Shown here piece after piece: positions 50,011 through 63,123 of a stretch of 64,000 nt of DNA. The DNA lies in assembly GCA_033239005.1 (NCBI GenBank), contig BSQZ01000034.1:1799001-1863000 (forward strand), given 5' to 3'. The notes beneath the pieces are model-generated. The model made no database searches. It was not told where the DNA came from and saw nothing but the letters and a program-made list of their open reading frames with translations. Source of the stretch: Lamellibrachia satsuma. Lineage: Eukaryota; Annelida; Polychaeta; Sabellida; Siboglinidae. The number at the start of each line of letters is the position of its first letter. Positions within the stretch are counted from its first letter, which is position 1. Position numbers and translations under genes: made by a program.

Positions 50011-51509
50011 GGTGCATTCTGGTATTGGGAGTTCTCGGTACATTCAATAAGTAGTGCAGTATTTGGGCTAACAACTCCGCTTTCCCATTACTGGTAAATC
50101 CACTTCAACCTACCAGAATCTGCATTTTATTGAGGCAGTCGGCCAGTGCAATGTGAATGCAGCACACAACTCTGGGAACAAATACCTTGTGTGGAAACAA
50201 GCTACGAATGGATCATTGTTTGGAGGTGTTACACTGTTCAGAAAGCTGCAAACATTGACATTTGCCAAGCACTGTGTCCAGTCACTCTAATTGGCTATTT
50301 ACTCAACCTCAAGATTGATTATATTGGTTCTGACCAAATGACCAGCCTGGCACCAAGCTACTTATGCCCTGCCTTGCCCTTTATGAGCCTGAGGCATTTC
50401 TGTAGATTCCTGTAGACACACCTCTGAAGGGCTCCACAGGTATTGAGCAGGCCTCTCTCCCTTTCTTCTTCAAGAGGTGCAGGAGCAATGTCAACAAATT
50501 ACTCTGGTCAATGGGCAGGACTAATTAACATTCTGGTTTGGCCACCAGCCAGCTATGGCACCTGGGCTAAGCTGCAATAAAGCTGCCTACTTCCACTATT
50601 GTACATCAAGTGGGCGAAGCTCACTGTGGCAATGGGGGTGGCGTTCTAAGGGTCTGACAGGGCTTCTAGTTTCACCAAATGTGGCCCCCAGAACGCATGT
50701 AATGATGTTTTTAGAAGCTGGGACCATATTACTGAGATGCTGAGCTCGTAGCTTGATGATTTCACTATCGTTCACAAAATAAAAATGGTGAATCATAAGT
50801 GACAAACATAATTATTAAATTATTTCCATGCCACAGACTGCAATATTTTGTCTGAAATACATTTTGCAGTCCATCATTATTATTTTATGATGGTGTTTAT
50901 GATGGAAGTAATATGATGCTTATGGTGGAAGTCAGATACAACCCTCAACAGCACAACTAGTCATTTCATAACAATTTAACAACAATTAAGAATAATGCCA
51001 TGCAGCAGCTTTATTTATGATTTTCAATTACACACCCTGTAGTAAATTACTCATATTTTATGTTGTGCAAATGTCTTTAGAAACCCAGTTAATCATGATA
51101 AATTTGCTTCAGCTCGTAATCTTTGATTTTTGTTGGATGAAATTAATAATTATTGTATAAAACGTGAATGTCATACATATCCTGGCTGGTGTTTCCAGAA
51201 GAATTTCATCCACTGGAGGAAATATGTAATTATATATAAATTTTATAATTTTTTACATGTTCATGACTTTGTACATATCATCTTTTAATTTCTTCTAGGC
51301 TTAATCAATGATTATTTTTATCACTTGTTTTGTACCATAGAATAAAATAGCCTTCTGACATTCTGCTGAAAAGCTAGCGTTTTTCTGAGAGCTTTTTGGT
51401 GATGTTGTTGCTGTCAGATGTGAATTGGATACTGTTTTGTCTATCATTCATACATGCCTTGTCATTGACTAGAGCTGTGCCTCTAAAATTAGAAACATCC
51501 ACACCTGAA

Positions 51510-51740
51510 AACTGCGCTTTATGCTAATTCGCTTACATCTGCCCGACAACCGCACTGGCATGGATTGGAATTTGCACCTCTTTCTTCTTCGGAAAATTAT
51601 TTCATTTCACCAAACGTTTCGTAGCGCATTTCATCTGGCGAATGAATGCTCTGCGGTTGAATCATACTGATATCATTCGAGAAAACTGTCAGTTTTCATA
51701 GGCCACCTGCGTATACAGATCTGCCACAGACCAAATATAC
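51510..51740. promoter_or_regulatory. CpG-retaining pocket in a CpG-poor intron
   Basis: Roughly a dozen CpGs within about 200 bp while the flanks have very few. Includes ATGCTAATTCG and ACGTTTCGTAGCGCATTT. Candidate unmethylated regulatory element; inference only. Confidence 0.3.
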
Positions 51741-52732
51741 GAGGCCGATTGAGATGATATGAATAGGGTGACGTAAAACTGTATGCTGTTTGGGGCACTA
51801 GCTGGAAAAGTATAATCCAGCACGCATTAATAATAACATCTATGCGGACCTTTCATTTATGTGCAGTAACTTGTTGTATAAGTACGCATAATGTCATAAA
51901 AAGTACAAAGTTTGACATTGTATATTATGGTATGTCACCCACTTGGCCACCCACCCTTATACTACAGTGATAACAACACCACTTTTAGTTTATACAGAAA
52001 ATACCATTCTCAATTATTAATTAGCTAACGTGGTTTTCTGTTGTTATTAGTATGGGGATAATAAAGCACAACTTCAGTTTAAACTTTACAGCCTTATGTA
52101 AACCTGTGTAAAATACATAAAGCCTCAAAGACGATTCAGCAAAAAGTTTGACACTTGTCCCTGCAGCAAATGAGCTTTCATTTTGTTTGTTCGATGTAGC
52201 ATGCTAAGTGTGTGTGCTCTGCCAACTCAACTGTGCAATTACTGACAAGCTGAAGTCAGACTTTGAATACACAAGTCTGTGTGTAGTAGTAGCTCTCTCA
52301 TCAATTCTGTATCACTGACTGAGGTCATCTGGAAATTATCCTTTAATCAGACATGTGTATACCTGCCATATTACCTGGTAGTCTGCCTTGTGTGGACTAG
52401 ATACATTGCTGAGGACTATGACCACAGACTGGCTGTGATTTAGGGCCATCACTAAGGAGGTCTATGTCATTAGATGAATGGGCATTTGGACAAGTAAATG
52501 TTTTATAGTTTTAGGGCTGATTACGTCAGCTTTATAGTTTTATGGGTGATGACGTTTACTTAAAAAATATTACCTCTGTGTACCACTTTGACTTCTTGGG
52601 TTGAGGCTGAACTGGGCTATAAATTGCCTTATGTTTAGCTACACTGAGGAGTAAAATGTGTGCAATTAGCAGGAACTGAACAGTCAAACACATCCTAGCA
52701 CTGTTGACCTTTAGTGAGCTGCCAGTATATAG

Positions 52733-52990
52733 TATGTAGTTACTTACTTACCCTCTTCGCACCCTGGTTGGTGATTTCTAGCTGCTTTATCCGTCATCTT
52801 CCAAGAACTCCATCCTGGTTGGTTTCTCTCTACTTCCACATTCCTTCATTTTAGTCTTCCTCATTTCCTTTCACTTTCAGGGCCCAGGTTAATACTATTT
52901 ATGTGGTGTTATTCCCATCTCTTCTAAGTATGCGGCCGATCCATCTCCATAGTCTCATCTTGATGTCTTCTGATATTGGAAAACATACAT
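52733..52990 (-). mobile_element. LINE 3' fragment, antisense
   Basis: On the minus strand it encodes PISEDIKMRLWRWIGRILRR, then DGNNTT, followed by decayed WRRTVERETNQ-like sequence and a GTAAGTAAGTAA tail. Closest relative in the window is the fragment at 38985. Confidence 0.8.
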
Positions 52991-53147
52991 GATACGAGCA
53001 CGGTTGTATAGCTTTTCCTTTGACACTTTCATTGGCCAGTGTATCTTTAAAAGTTGTAATTTTCTTGAATCACAAAACATTCAATTTCTTCTCATTTATA
53101 CAGTATGTGGATTTCATGTAAGTATCTCATATGTGGGACTCTGGGAA

Positions 53148-53222
53148 TATTACTTACTTAGGCCCATTTGCTCCCTGGGGGCATAGGCCATCAACAAAAG
53201 TTCTCCACTGGGAATATTGGAA
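53148..53222 (-). mobile_element. LINE extreme 3' end, antisense
   Basis: On the minus strand it encodes QWRTFVDGLCPQGANGPK, then a stop and a TAAGTAA tail. It matches the last codons of the fragment at 14345 (QWRRFVDGLC). A separate insertion from 52733-52990. Confidence 0.8.
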
Positions 53223-53868
53223 CAACTAAGCTAGTCACATTACTCATTGCTTCTGTCCCATATAAGCTGACTCATGTATTTATGGCCTTGCCATAATTAT
53301 TTGTAGGAACCAAAGTGTCATCATTTGGCACGTGCAGTCATGTCACATCCTTGCTAGATTGTCCTGGCCAATGTACAACTTGACATAACCACACAGGGAT
53401 TACTCATCATCTGAAGACTTATCTTTTACTCTTCTTTTCCTCTTTAGGTCCTATCATATTCATCTATCTGAACATTGACAACTTTGATATTGTATATTGA
53501 TTTTGAGATTGCCTAATCCTTTCATTTCCATGTGCCTCTGAGCTCAGGTTTCCACGGATTTAGGCATAACAGAAGTTTTAAAATTTTTATTATTGTCTTC
53601 TTTCAACTGTTATTCCCATTTGGGTGTGGCCACTCAGATCTTTGTCTGCTGCCACATCCATATTCCTCATTCTTATTATTTGTCTTTGCATACTGCATAT
53701 TCTGTTTGTCTGCAGTTTCAAAGAGGGTAGGCAGTTTTATAATTGTGCAGTTTTTAACATGTTGCCAAACAAGAAAATTTACCCTCTCTTACTCCCACCC
53801 ATTGTAGAGCTGCCAGAGTAAAACCATTGTCTGTCATAGCAATATATTTATATTTTTCTGCCTTGTAG

Positions 53869-54010
53869 GGGGAGAGAGGATATACCCCCAAGAGTGCCTT
53901 GTACCCACCATGTGCCCTGGTCAGTGTATCTGCACTGATTCCATAGTCGACTGTCGCTCCAAAGGCATGACCGAGATACCGCTCAATATCCCGGAACAAA
54001 CAACGGAGCT
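53869..54010 (+). CDS. slit: slit exon: D2 LRRNT cap
   Basis: A 142-nt exon entering in phase 1 and leaving in phase 2. It reads GGERIYPQECLVPT, then MCPGQCICTDSIVDCRSKGM and TEIPLNIPEQTTEL. CPxxCxC followed by IVDC is the LRRNT cap of Slit D2, the Robo-binding domain; human SLIT2 has CPAACTCSNNIVDC. The acceptor is CCTTGTAG; the frame after the G-run is fixed by the cysteines and by joining to the single G left by the LRRCT exon. The donor is GTAGGT, slightly weaker than its neighbours. Confidence 0.95.
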
Positions 54011-54216
54011 GTAGGTATTTTAGGATGTCAAACTGAAAGTTAAGGATTTACATTTAAGGGTCACCCCAAAAAAAGTGTATTTCCCATCCGCCAAAATAAG
54101 GACACAAACATTAACTAAAGTTCAGAACAGTTAAAGTTACTTAAATTGTAACGAATAAACTGTACATTAAAAATAGTAACTTGTCCTTTATTGACTGTGC
54201 ATTATTTTGTCTACAG

Positions 54217-54288
54217 GCGTTTGGAGCAAAATGTGATCACTGAAATCCCTGCCAATGTCTTGTCAGAATTCAGACAGCTGCGGCGAAT
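54217..54288 (+). CDS. slit: slit exon: D2 LRR 1
   Basis: A 72-nt exon coding RLEQNVITEIPANVLSEF then RQLRRM, the first LRR of D2. RLEQN and RQLRRM match fly RLEQNFITELP and RRLRRI closely. The acceptor is TCTACAG and the donor GTAAGT. It is only 206 bp after the LRRNT exon. A 7.4-kb intron follows, with an 18-bp tandem array, a decayed 25-bp array and a LINE fragment. Confidence 0.97.
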
Positions 54289-56089
54289 GTAAGTTGAATA
54301 TTTTACACTACTTTATAAGTATTTGTCACTAAGTAATTTTGGTAGATGTTAGGCTTCAGCTGTTAAGCAATATAGCAAATTAACGTAAAAAAAATTAAAG
54401 ATTGCATTGATTTTCACATGTGTTACATTGATGAGATATTTATGCATAAAACAGTATAGGTCAATACAAAAGATCAACATCAAGTGAAAACATTTTCACC
54501 AATGAAATATACACAAATGAACCAATAACTGGTGAAGTTAATCGTGTTGTGAACTGACCTACAAAGTGATTGTGTATTATAATTCCATTATGATGACATG
54601 ACAATCAGCATGACAGTCAAGCATAAGTCAGAGTTTTATCATGCCAAACAATTAAAGATAAATCTGATGCACTTTATCCGATTTGTCTCAAGATGAAAAA
54701 ATACCCATTACATCTGCAATTTTTCAGCCATGGTTAACCGCAGTGTGTTCCACTCACAATGCAACCACACAAGTAAACATCAACTGTCAATAGCTGGCTC
54801 ATGCTAACTACCAGGGTAGCGAATTTTCCCCCACAAGCAGTTTAACCCCTGATATGATTGTAGCTGCTATTCTGCAGCCGAAGCAATCTGCATAAGGACA
54901 CATCTATCTGTGTTATATGGCAGTTCCACTGATTACAGAATCCCCCTCTATGTGTGTGGGCTTATAATGAACAACTGTTATTGCTCCCTTTGCCAAATTG
55001 CACCCCAGAAAAGCAATATCCTTTGCACCAGTTAACTTTCCAAATTGCTCATATCGTGTAATTTCAGGTTTCTGTCACGATTTTGTGCAGTTGAACTCGT
55101 GGAAGATGAAGGCACTAACAAAGCAATATTCTAAACATCAATACCCAGGGTATAATGCGGTGACGTGTACTGGTTTCAGCAGTAGCACCAATTATTAAAT
55201 AATTGTAAAATATAGCTGTGTCGTTGGTGCTTGGCACAGGACGATTACTATTTAAACAGGACTAGACCTGTTGATAACATTTCAACGCTTGCTAACATTT
55301 TGGATGGGTTGTTTATTGCCTTGCAAACATTACACATTGGAAACTAACTAGTTGTTTATGGTTTGACTTCCATATTGGAGTTTTAATTAAAGTCAGATGA
55401 GACATCAACTTAAACACCAGTCACTTGATTCTGCCACTGTTTATGATAAGGACATAATCTAATGCAAATAAATAGCAAATTAAAAGTTGTAAATTGCCTG
55501 TGTGCTCATGATTGTTTATAAATACAGCTCTGATGATGACTCAATGTAAGTTACCTCACCCCTGCAGGAAACACCCTTAGTCAGTTCCTGTAGATATCTT
55601 GTGGCCAAGATTGGTGTAAAACCCTATGTTGTATTAATAAAAATGATTCAGCTTAAGTCCATAAATGTTCAGAATCAGAGTGCTTACGTAATGGAAGCTG
55701 CTACTAGAAAAGAGGAGAATTAGGGCAGAACATTCTGTCTAATATGTATATTGCATTGTGGCTGGACAAACATTAGACCAGGGTGTATGCAGAGTCTTAA
55801 AAAGTCTTAAATTGGGTCTTGTATTTTTAAGGCCTTGAAAAGTCTTAACAATTGGAATTTTTTTTAAGAGAAATCTTCAAAATAAAAAAGTAAAATAACT
55901 TCAGTTTGATTCCACTTAAGCCCTTACCTATATTGCAGTAAAGGTGGAATGGATGACATATCGCTGAATGATATGCTCTTTTAATCAAATGTATGTATTA
56001 TTCATTCTAAAATATTTCATATTATTATATTTCGTATTTTTAAACAATGGGTTGAGTTTGATGGCCAATGAGACTAGTTTCACTTCTTT

Positions 56090-56415
56090 GTGTGTGACTG
56101 TCATATTGTGTGTGACTGTCATTGTGTCACTGTGAATGTCATATTGTGAGTGACTGTCATATTGTGAGTGACTGTCATATTGTGAGTGACTGTCATATTG
56201 TGAGTGACTATCATATTGTGTGTGACTGTCATATTGTGAGTGACTGTCATATTGTGAGTGACTGTCATATTGTGAGTGACTGTCATAGTGTGAGTGACTA
56301 TATTGTGTGTGACTGTCATATTGTGAGTGACTGTCATATTGTGTGTGACTGTCATATTGTGAGTGACTATCATGTTGTGTGTGTGACTGTCATATTGTGA
56401 GTGACTGTCATATTA
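56090..56415 (+). repeat. 18-bp minisatellite
   Basis: About 18 units of ATTGTGAGTGACTGTCAT with GTG(T/A)GTGAC variants. Confidence 0.94.
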
Positions 56416-57014
56416 GGATGGCACTAAATTAGTTAAAAATACAGCCATTCTCTTAAAACAAATATGCAGCTGTCACCACACAGGCTGTGATTCCAATGAC
56501 ATTGTCAGAGCAAGATAATTGTGATGGAGTTATCCTAAAACTGAAAAAAAACTGTTTTAATATAAACATTGATATGGTCTGGGATCCTGTAGGCTTGCAC
56601 AGGAAATTGGAGGGAATTGGAACTTGGTGTCATTGCAAATATATTTGTTTATATTCTCTCAGGGTGACACGTCAGCCTGGGGAACTTTGTCCATAGCACT
56701 AAAAATAAACATTCTCTGATGAGATGTGGCTAATTTTAGTACATCCTGTTATCTTATGTGCAAACACAGTGAATGGGGAGACAATTAAAAATAATTAGTG
56801 CCATGTATTTTATTCAAAATTACAAGTAAAGTTGCTTGGCCGAGGGGAGTTGATTAATGATTATAGGCGTCATTTGTTTAACTTGAATTTGTTTTGGCAT
56901 TTAATTGCCATAGGTTATGACATAGAAGCCTGATTGATGGTTTTATTAGTAAAATGTATTCAATAAGTTGGCAACTGTGTTACCGTTGTTGCATGTACTT
57001 TACAGTTTTCTGAA

Positions 57015-57330
57015 ATACAAGACTAAATTGCCATGCCAAACAAAGAAAAGACTAAATTGCTTTGCCAAACACAAGACTAAATTGCCTTAACAGAAACAAA
57101 ACTACCTTACCAAACACAAGAATAAACTATTTTACCAAACACTACTAAACTGCCTTACCAAACACAATGCTAAACTGCCTTACCAAACACAATGCTAAAC
57201 TGCCTTTCCAAACACGAGACAAAAGCGCCTTACCAAACGCAAGACTAAACTGCCTTACCAAGTGCAAGACTAAACTACCTTACCAAACACAAGATAACTA
57301 TTTTACCAGACACTACTAAACTGCCAAACC
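57015..57330 (+). repeat. Decayed ~25-bp array
   Basis: About 12 diverged units of ACTAAACTGCCTTACCAAAC plus ACAAG. Older-looking than the upstream arrays. Confidence 0.85.
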
Positions 57331-58184
57331 AAAATCAAAACATTGTACAATATTATTTGAATGTTGTTGGCACAATGCCCTAGTTCCCAGCACGGTGAAC
57401 CCTAAAACCTTAATTTCCTCAGAGGAACCCTGCTTTCAGCATCACTTTTAAGTTACACCCCATGTGAAGTTACCCCTTTATTTCTTGCTTGGCCCACCTG
57501 CACTGGCATCACAGGCACTTATTCTTCTCCTGCGTCTTCTACCCATACACCAGGTCCTTGTTGTAGGATGTTTTAAACAGTTAGAGGTAAATTCACTGGG
57601 ACAGGAGAAAATTGGTTCCCTGTGGCAAATTAGGCTGAAAAAACACCCCAGTTCAATATCCATCTAATTCCACCACTGCCAGGGGAAAAGATAACAATCT
57701 TATCTGAGGGTACACCCTCAAGTGGTTCTGTCTTGCACTTTGGGGGAATTCAAGGGAAAGCTGATCCTTCTACACACAGTATGGGTGTCATAGGGAGTGT
57801 ACAGATGTCAGGGAGAGGAAGCCACATGTAAGACTAGATTAGGGAGAAGAAGGACTGCCCACAGTGGATAAGTATTGCTGTTGGTTCTACTATGCATCTT
57901 GAAGCAGCTGACCCTGAAATAACATGGGTATCAGAAGTCAGTGACTTGTGCAGGTGGAATTTAGAGGGGCGACATGAGAGGGTGGGGTGAATGAAAACAT
58001 GATTGGGAAATAAATAAAATAACACCAGAGGCATGTTAAATGGTGATTAGATTCAGGAACCTTGATGAGAGGAGCAGGTCTATTGCTACTAGTGTTGCCT
58101 GATATTGCTGGTATACTGGTATATCGCAGTATTTTTTCTGCGCAATACGTATTGGGATATGCTTTCGATGTACCGATACACATA

Positions 58185-58187
<3 letters not shown>

Positions 58188-58252
<65 letters not shown>
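58188..58252 (+). repeat. (AT)n microsatellite
   Basis: About 60 bp of AT, followed by a T run. Confidence 0.96.
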
Positions 58253-58260
<8 letters not shown>

Positions 58261-58744
58261 TTTTTTTTTTCCAACTTGACAAAAGTGAGCTTAATGAGTA
58301 ATTATGAGTTATGACTAAACCAGATCAAGTCATTAATCTTTATTATTATTATTTGTTCATGATTCAAGTTTGAGCAATTTAAACCTATTCTCAGTGTTTA
58401 AACTTTAAGTTCATGTATGCCAGACAGGATGTCTTTGTGTTTTTAATTATTGAAATGCATATAATTAAACAGACCTTGTATTTTCCATATTTACAACTCC
58501 AGTTAACTGTGATTAAGATCACCAAAATTACTTCTACATATTAGAACAGTTGTTTAGTTATTACTTAATATAAAGACAAGTCAGACATATAAAGACAAGT
58601 CAGACATATATAAAGTGTAGTGCAACACATTTGGTTAAGTCATTTTATATCTCAACCAAAATAACCAGAATATGTTGTGATATATATTGCAGTATGTTCC
58701 TCTGTATTGCGATATATTGTGATACAAACAGTTTGGCAACACCC

Positions 58745-58998
58745 AACCCTAATTGCTACAGTATAGATTGGATATCAGAAAGTATTGGTTATCACAGAGG
58801 ACAGCAAATGAATGGAACAAATTATCTACTGATTGTATAAATGCTAACATTGTGAATGTCTAAAAAATTTACAAATATCTCAAAAGGGCAGGTTACACCT
58901 AGATGAGGCATTTATGGACTCTCGATAAGCGAATGGATTCCTTGTCTACTTGCTATCTAGAGTGTCTGCTTTGGATGGCAATCTTGTTAAAGATCCCA
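58745..58998 (+). mobile_element. LINE 3' fragment, family B copy 3
   Basis: Reads YWLSQRTANEWNKLSTDCIN, then ANIVNV, a stop, and KYLKRAGYT stop, the typical end of a non-LTR polymerase. The 3' part (GACTCTCGATAAGC ... GATGGCAATCTTGTTAAAG) matches the copies at 17695 and 42808. Confidence 0.82.
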
Positions 58999-61200
58999 CA
59001 ACTAGTTCATTTTTTTAAAGAGCATTGATATGGGGTCTACCAAATTAATATAAGAATTGGCAATTAGCTGAGGTTGAACTCTTATGGGCATTATGACTAC
59101 TTATGATGTTATGCTTAATGACTCTGGTTTGTCGCACCTTTCAACTAGAATTCCTGAAGGTTTGGGCACTATGGAAGTTTGTTATTATTATGTTATAAGT
59201 TAAGTTCCTTAATCCTAGGATACATTGATATGAAATTCCAGTTAAAATATTAGAACCTAACTCCTCCTCCTCAAGCCGAGGTGCCATCTCCAACTTGGTC
59301 TTCAGCAGCTCTTGTTATCATATGTAGCTTAGTTATGTAGTCTTTAAGATGTCATCTAACCAGGAAGTTCTTGCTCTCCTTCTTGTACATTTTCCATCAT
59401 CCTTAGCCTCCTGCATCTGCTTTTGAATGGATCCAAAATGCAAGATTTTCTCGTGGCTTTCCAAGAAGATAAACTTTCTGCAAAAGGTAAATGATACCAG
59501 CAGAAAGTTATCTTATCAATGTGTCAATGAAGATATAACTCTCTATGATGAATCTTCAGATGTGGTTGGCTGAAAAGGAAGTTAATTCCTGAGATGTGTT
59601 CAGTGTGTATCTGGTTGGGTTTATCAGTACACTAGCGTTATCATGCTGCATTCTGTGGTTAGGAGTCATAGAACTGGGGGCGTACTGTGTGCACTTCAAG
59701 AAAGTCTAACTGTCTTCCTGAGTTGTCTTAGACATTTGATGTCAGTTATTCCATTTAAATACAGCCCCCAGTTACAGTCTCTGATTTACACACACACAAT
59801 TCGCTTTTTAGATTAATTCTGAGGTCTCAGTTACAAGAGACTGGGCATCACAGCTGCATAAATATAGAACCTCATAAACCTTACAGTACACACACTCACA
59901 TGTTCTCTGTATTTTTACTTTGCACTTTTTGTCTCAAGTGCTTCTTCTTTTGTGTCCTTAAGTTTTGTTTGTGGGTCTTACAGATATCTGTTCTCAGTCT
60001 TACAAGGATGCACCACTCAGGGTTGGTATCTATGAACCTCCACCAGTTTCCTGTCTTCTGCTATGTGGTGCAGGTGCACTATACAATACTGACAGTATGT
60101 TTCCCGTAGAGCACATACCAGAACTTGTCACTCACTCCTGACATGTTCAGAATACACTGGCAACCATCGAGGTAGAATTACATACTAACAAAGTCCATAT
60201 AACAAAACCACCCAGAATAAATCATTCCACCTCAATGACACAAACCACCCCCATGGGCCCTTCACAAAGGGGTGACAGGCTTTGCCTTTCATGGCCATGA
60301 CTCTCATTGTGTCCTGGTGTGGCAAATGAATCCTGATAACAATAAGGAGGTGGCTAATTACGTCCAAGTTCTATGTCTCGGCATTCTTTGTTTAACCACT
60401 TCAGCCTTGCAGTTCCGAATCTGGGCGGCATCTGTCGCTACTTACAGCTCAGGCAATGGCTAAATTACAGGTTTATGCTACATTTGAAGTGCTTATTTAC
60501 CTTCCTTCAATGTACATATCCCTCGTAATTAAATTGCTCTGGCGCCTGGTTGCTTCCCCTCCAGCGCCCTCCCCGACATGTTTCAGCCAGTGCAATGGCT
60601 GTGTTTTCCTTCCTGTCCCACTGTGTTGGACAACTACTGGGAATAGGCACCCATGTGGATGGGTCTGCCTGTCCCTTCTGGGGTGGAAAGCACTCCCTAC
60701 AGGATTGTTGAAATGACTGAACAGCCATGACAAAATGTCAAGTAAAAATATTGTTCCGTTCTGAGGCACTATTGAGTGAACTTACTTGTTATGGGTTGGT
60801 TTATCATAAAAATAGCAATAAGAATTTATTTCCTGTGGCAGTCAAAAGATTGAATAATATTACAATAAGTAAAATATATGTTCTGGTTAAATTTATCTAA
60901 TTATATGCCATTCAGTGTTTACCAAAACGTATAAATCCATTGTATGTAGAATCAATTTGTGGACTGTGTTAAGGTTATAGTAAAAATAGGTAATTCTTAG
61001 CACTAAGATGTGTTTCTTTGTAAGAACACTAATAAATGTTGACTTTACCCACAACAGATTGTGCTCATGTTGAAAAACATGTTACTTTTGTTTGGAAACA
61101 AACTGCGTTTTATTAAAAGTTTGGAGATGATTTCAAATCAAGACGTTGATGTATCACACTACATAAAATCAGTTAACATCAGACATGAAAATTCGAATTA

Positions 61201-61495
61201 CTGTATTCGACCTATTAAGCGTACATGCCCTAATTAGTATACACCCCTTTTTTAATCAGCAGGATCCATAATTATTGTAATTTGACTAGTTTGGAACAAC
61301 TGAAAAGTCCCGCCATCTGGTTTTAGGCAGTTTTCAGTTGTTCTACACTAGTCACCAAATGACACCACTAGTGTTAAACAGTTACCTTATTGTCTAGAGA
61401 AAAATATTTTGGTGTACGCTTATAAGAACAGATTCCTTGAAATTTTTTCTTGGCCCAGTTTTCAAGTGTACCGTAGGCTTCTTAGATCAAATATG
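61201..61495. mobile_element. MITE-like element copy 1
   Basis: Starts CTGTATTCGACCTATTAAGC, with the inverted TGTACGCTTATAAG near the other end. Internal arms TGACTAGT...GAACAACTGAAAA and TTTTCAGTTGTTC...ACTAGTCA form a strong hairpin. Second copy at 63124, same orientation. Confidence 0.75.
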
Positions 61496-61705
61496 ATACA
61501 TCAACCTGTGTGTGACTTCGGCATTTGAAGTCACATCCTTAACTAATGGTGATTAGAAAATAAATGATGTAAACACATTCTTTTCTGTGTGTAAAGTATT
61601 TCTTCTCGTAATGTTTATCCTTGCTATCCATGCTGTCAAATGCTGCTATGTCTCTGTTGAATTAATACCAGTAATACATTAATGTTGTTCTTTATTTTAT
61701 TCCAG

Positions 61706-61777
61706 TGATCTGAGCAACAATCAGATTGTACGTGTTGATGCTAAGGCCTTCGCTGGACTCAACTCTCTGAACTCGCT
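61706..61777 (+). CDS. slit: slit exon: D2 LRR 2
   Basis: A 72-nt exon coding DLSNNQIVRVDAKAFAGL then NSLNSL, the second D2 LRR; human SLIT2 has DLSNNQISELAPDAFQGL and RSLNSL. The concave face of the D2 LRRs forms the Robo contact surface in known structures, so this and the next exons are in the receptor-binding part. The acceptor is ATTCCAG and the donor GTGAGT, phase 2 joins. Confidence 0.97.
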
Positions 61778-61855
61778 GTGAGTATTTCAAGTTCATCCCG
61801 AACAAAGCAAAAATAGTCAACATTGATATAACTATAACAACACTGAAAACGATTG

Positions 61856-62632
61856 AAGCATTTGGGTTGATTTTGTTCATGTATGAAAGCGGCTTTTTAA
61901 TTAGAAGCCAATATCTGTATTTCGTGCTGTCTACATTTGTTATGTGTGAAGAACTGTTTGATAAACCAGGAAAAGGTAGTAATTGTGGTTGGTTTGATCC
62001 AGAAAATTATATGGTATCTCTGCAATAAGTAGCAGCTTGTTTGGGTTGATTTTGTTCAGATATGAAAGTGGCATTATAATTAGAAGACAATATCTGTATA
62101 TTGTGCTCACTGCATTTATTGTTAAGTGTCAAAAACTGTTTGATAAAAGCAGAAAAAAAGATAATAATATTTGTGGTTGGTTTGAGCGAGAAAATTTCTG
62201 TGGTATTCTTGCAATAAGTAGAACCTTGCTAAAGCAGCATTTGGGTTGATTTTGGTTCAGATATGAAAGCTGCATTGTAATTAGAAGCCAATATCTGTAT
62301 ATTGTGCTGTCTACATTTGTTATTATCTGTCAAGAACTGTTTGATAAAACCAGAGAAAGAAGGTAGTAATTGTGGTTTGTTTGAGCCAGAGCGTTCTGTT
62401 TTATCTTTGCACTAAAAAGAGGCTTATAGAAGCAGCATTTGGGTTGATTTTGGTCAGATATAAAGGCGGCTTTTTAATTAGAAGCCAGTATCTGTATATT
62501 GTGGCTTCAACATTGTTATAAGTGTCAATAATGGTTGAATAAAACCAGAAAAAGAAGGTAGTAATTGTGGTTGGTTTGAGCGAGAACATTGCGTGATATC
62601 TTTACAATAAGTGGCAGCTGACAAAAGCAGCA
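61856..62632 (+). repeat. Four-copy tandem repeat of 180-200 bp
   Basis: Units begin TTTGGGTTGATTTTG at 61861, 62040, 62240 and 62438, each containing TTAGAAGCCAATATCTGTAT or a variant and CAGAAAAAG-type sequence. Units diverge by indels. Confidence 0.9.
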
Positions 62633-63123
62633 GACCGTCTGTTCAGCTCTGTTGTTTCATGTTTGAAGACCTCCAATCATTGAACAAAAAGATACATTAT
62701 CAGATATAGATTTGGGTTAGGATTGTGTTGGAACTAACACCTACAGCAGAATGCCATCTAATTAGATCTAACCTGCTCCACCTGGCCTACCCAGCTGGTG
62801 GGACTACTAAATTACCCTATCACTTATGGCAACATTTTATTCCAACAGTTAAACACAAATCAATAACATAATCACATCTGATATTTAGAATTACAAAACA
62901 GTGTCTAAAGCTTAAAGGTACTGCCTTGGGAGTTTTTTTATTTGGAGCCATTATACAAAGACACCATCTTTTGACAGGTTGGTCCTTGATATGAGGCACT
63001 TTACTACACATTTTAGTAAATACTAATAATAACCATGTGAAATGGCTTTGTGGTACTTAACATACCAAACATTATATACCTGCTGCACTATAACCAGTGG
63101 ATGTGGTGGAAGTTGAAGTAAAT

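Larger units (their letters stand above)
48942..53868 (+). other. slit: Slit intron between D1 LRRCT and D2 LRRNT (4.9 kb)
   Basis: Contains a 60-bp palindromic array (49030-49265), a SINE remnant (49845-50010), a CpG-retaining pocket (51510-51740) and two antisense LINE 3' fragments (52733-52990 and 53148-53222). The stretches 50010-51500, 51750-52730 and 53225-53860 show nothing I recognise. CpG is scarce through most of the intron. Confidence 0.85.
54289..61705 (+). other. slit: Slit intron between D2 LRR 1 and LRR 2 (7.4 kb)
   Basis: Contains an 18-bp array (56090-56415), a decayed 25-bp array (57015-57330), an AT tract (58188-58252), a LINE 3' fragment (58745-58998) and a MITE-like element (61201-61495). 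The stretches 54290-56080, 56420-57010, 57330-58180 and 59000-61190 contain no gene or repeat I recognise. CpG is scarce throughout. Confidence 0.85.

Noticed and set aside
60456..60769. Overlapping open frames of 86-90 codons on both strands
   Set aside because: No domain, no splice context joining them to slit, and length within chance range.
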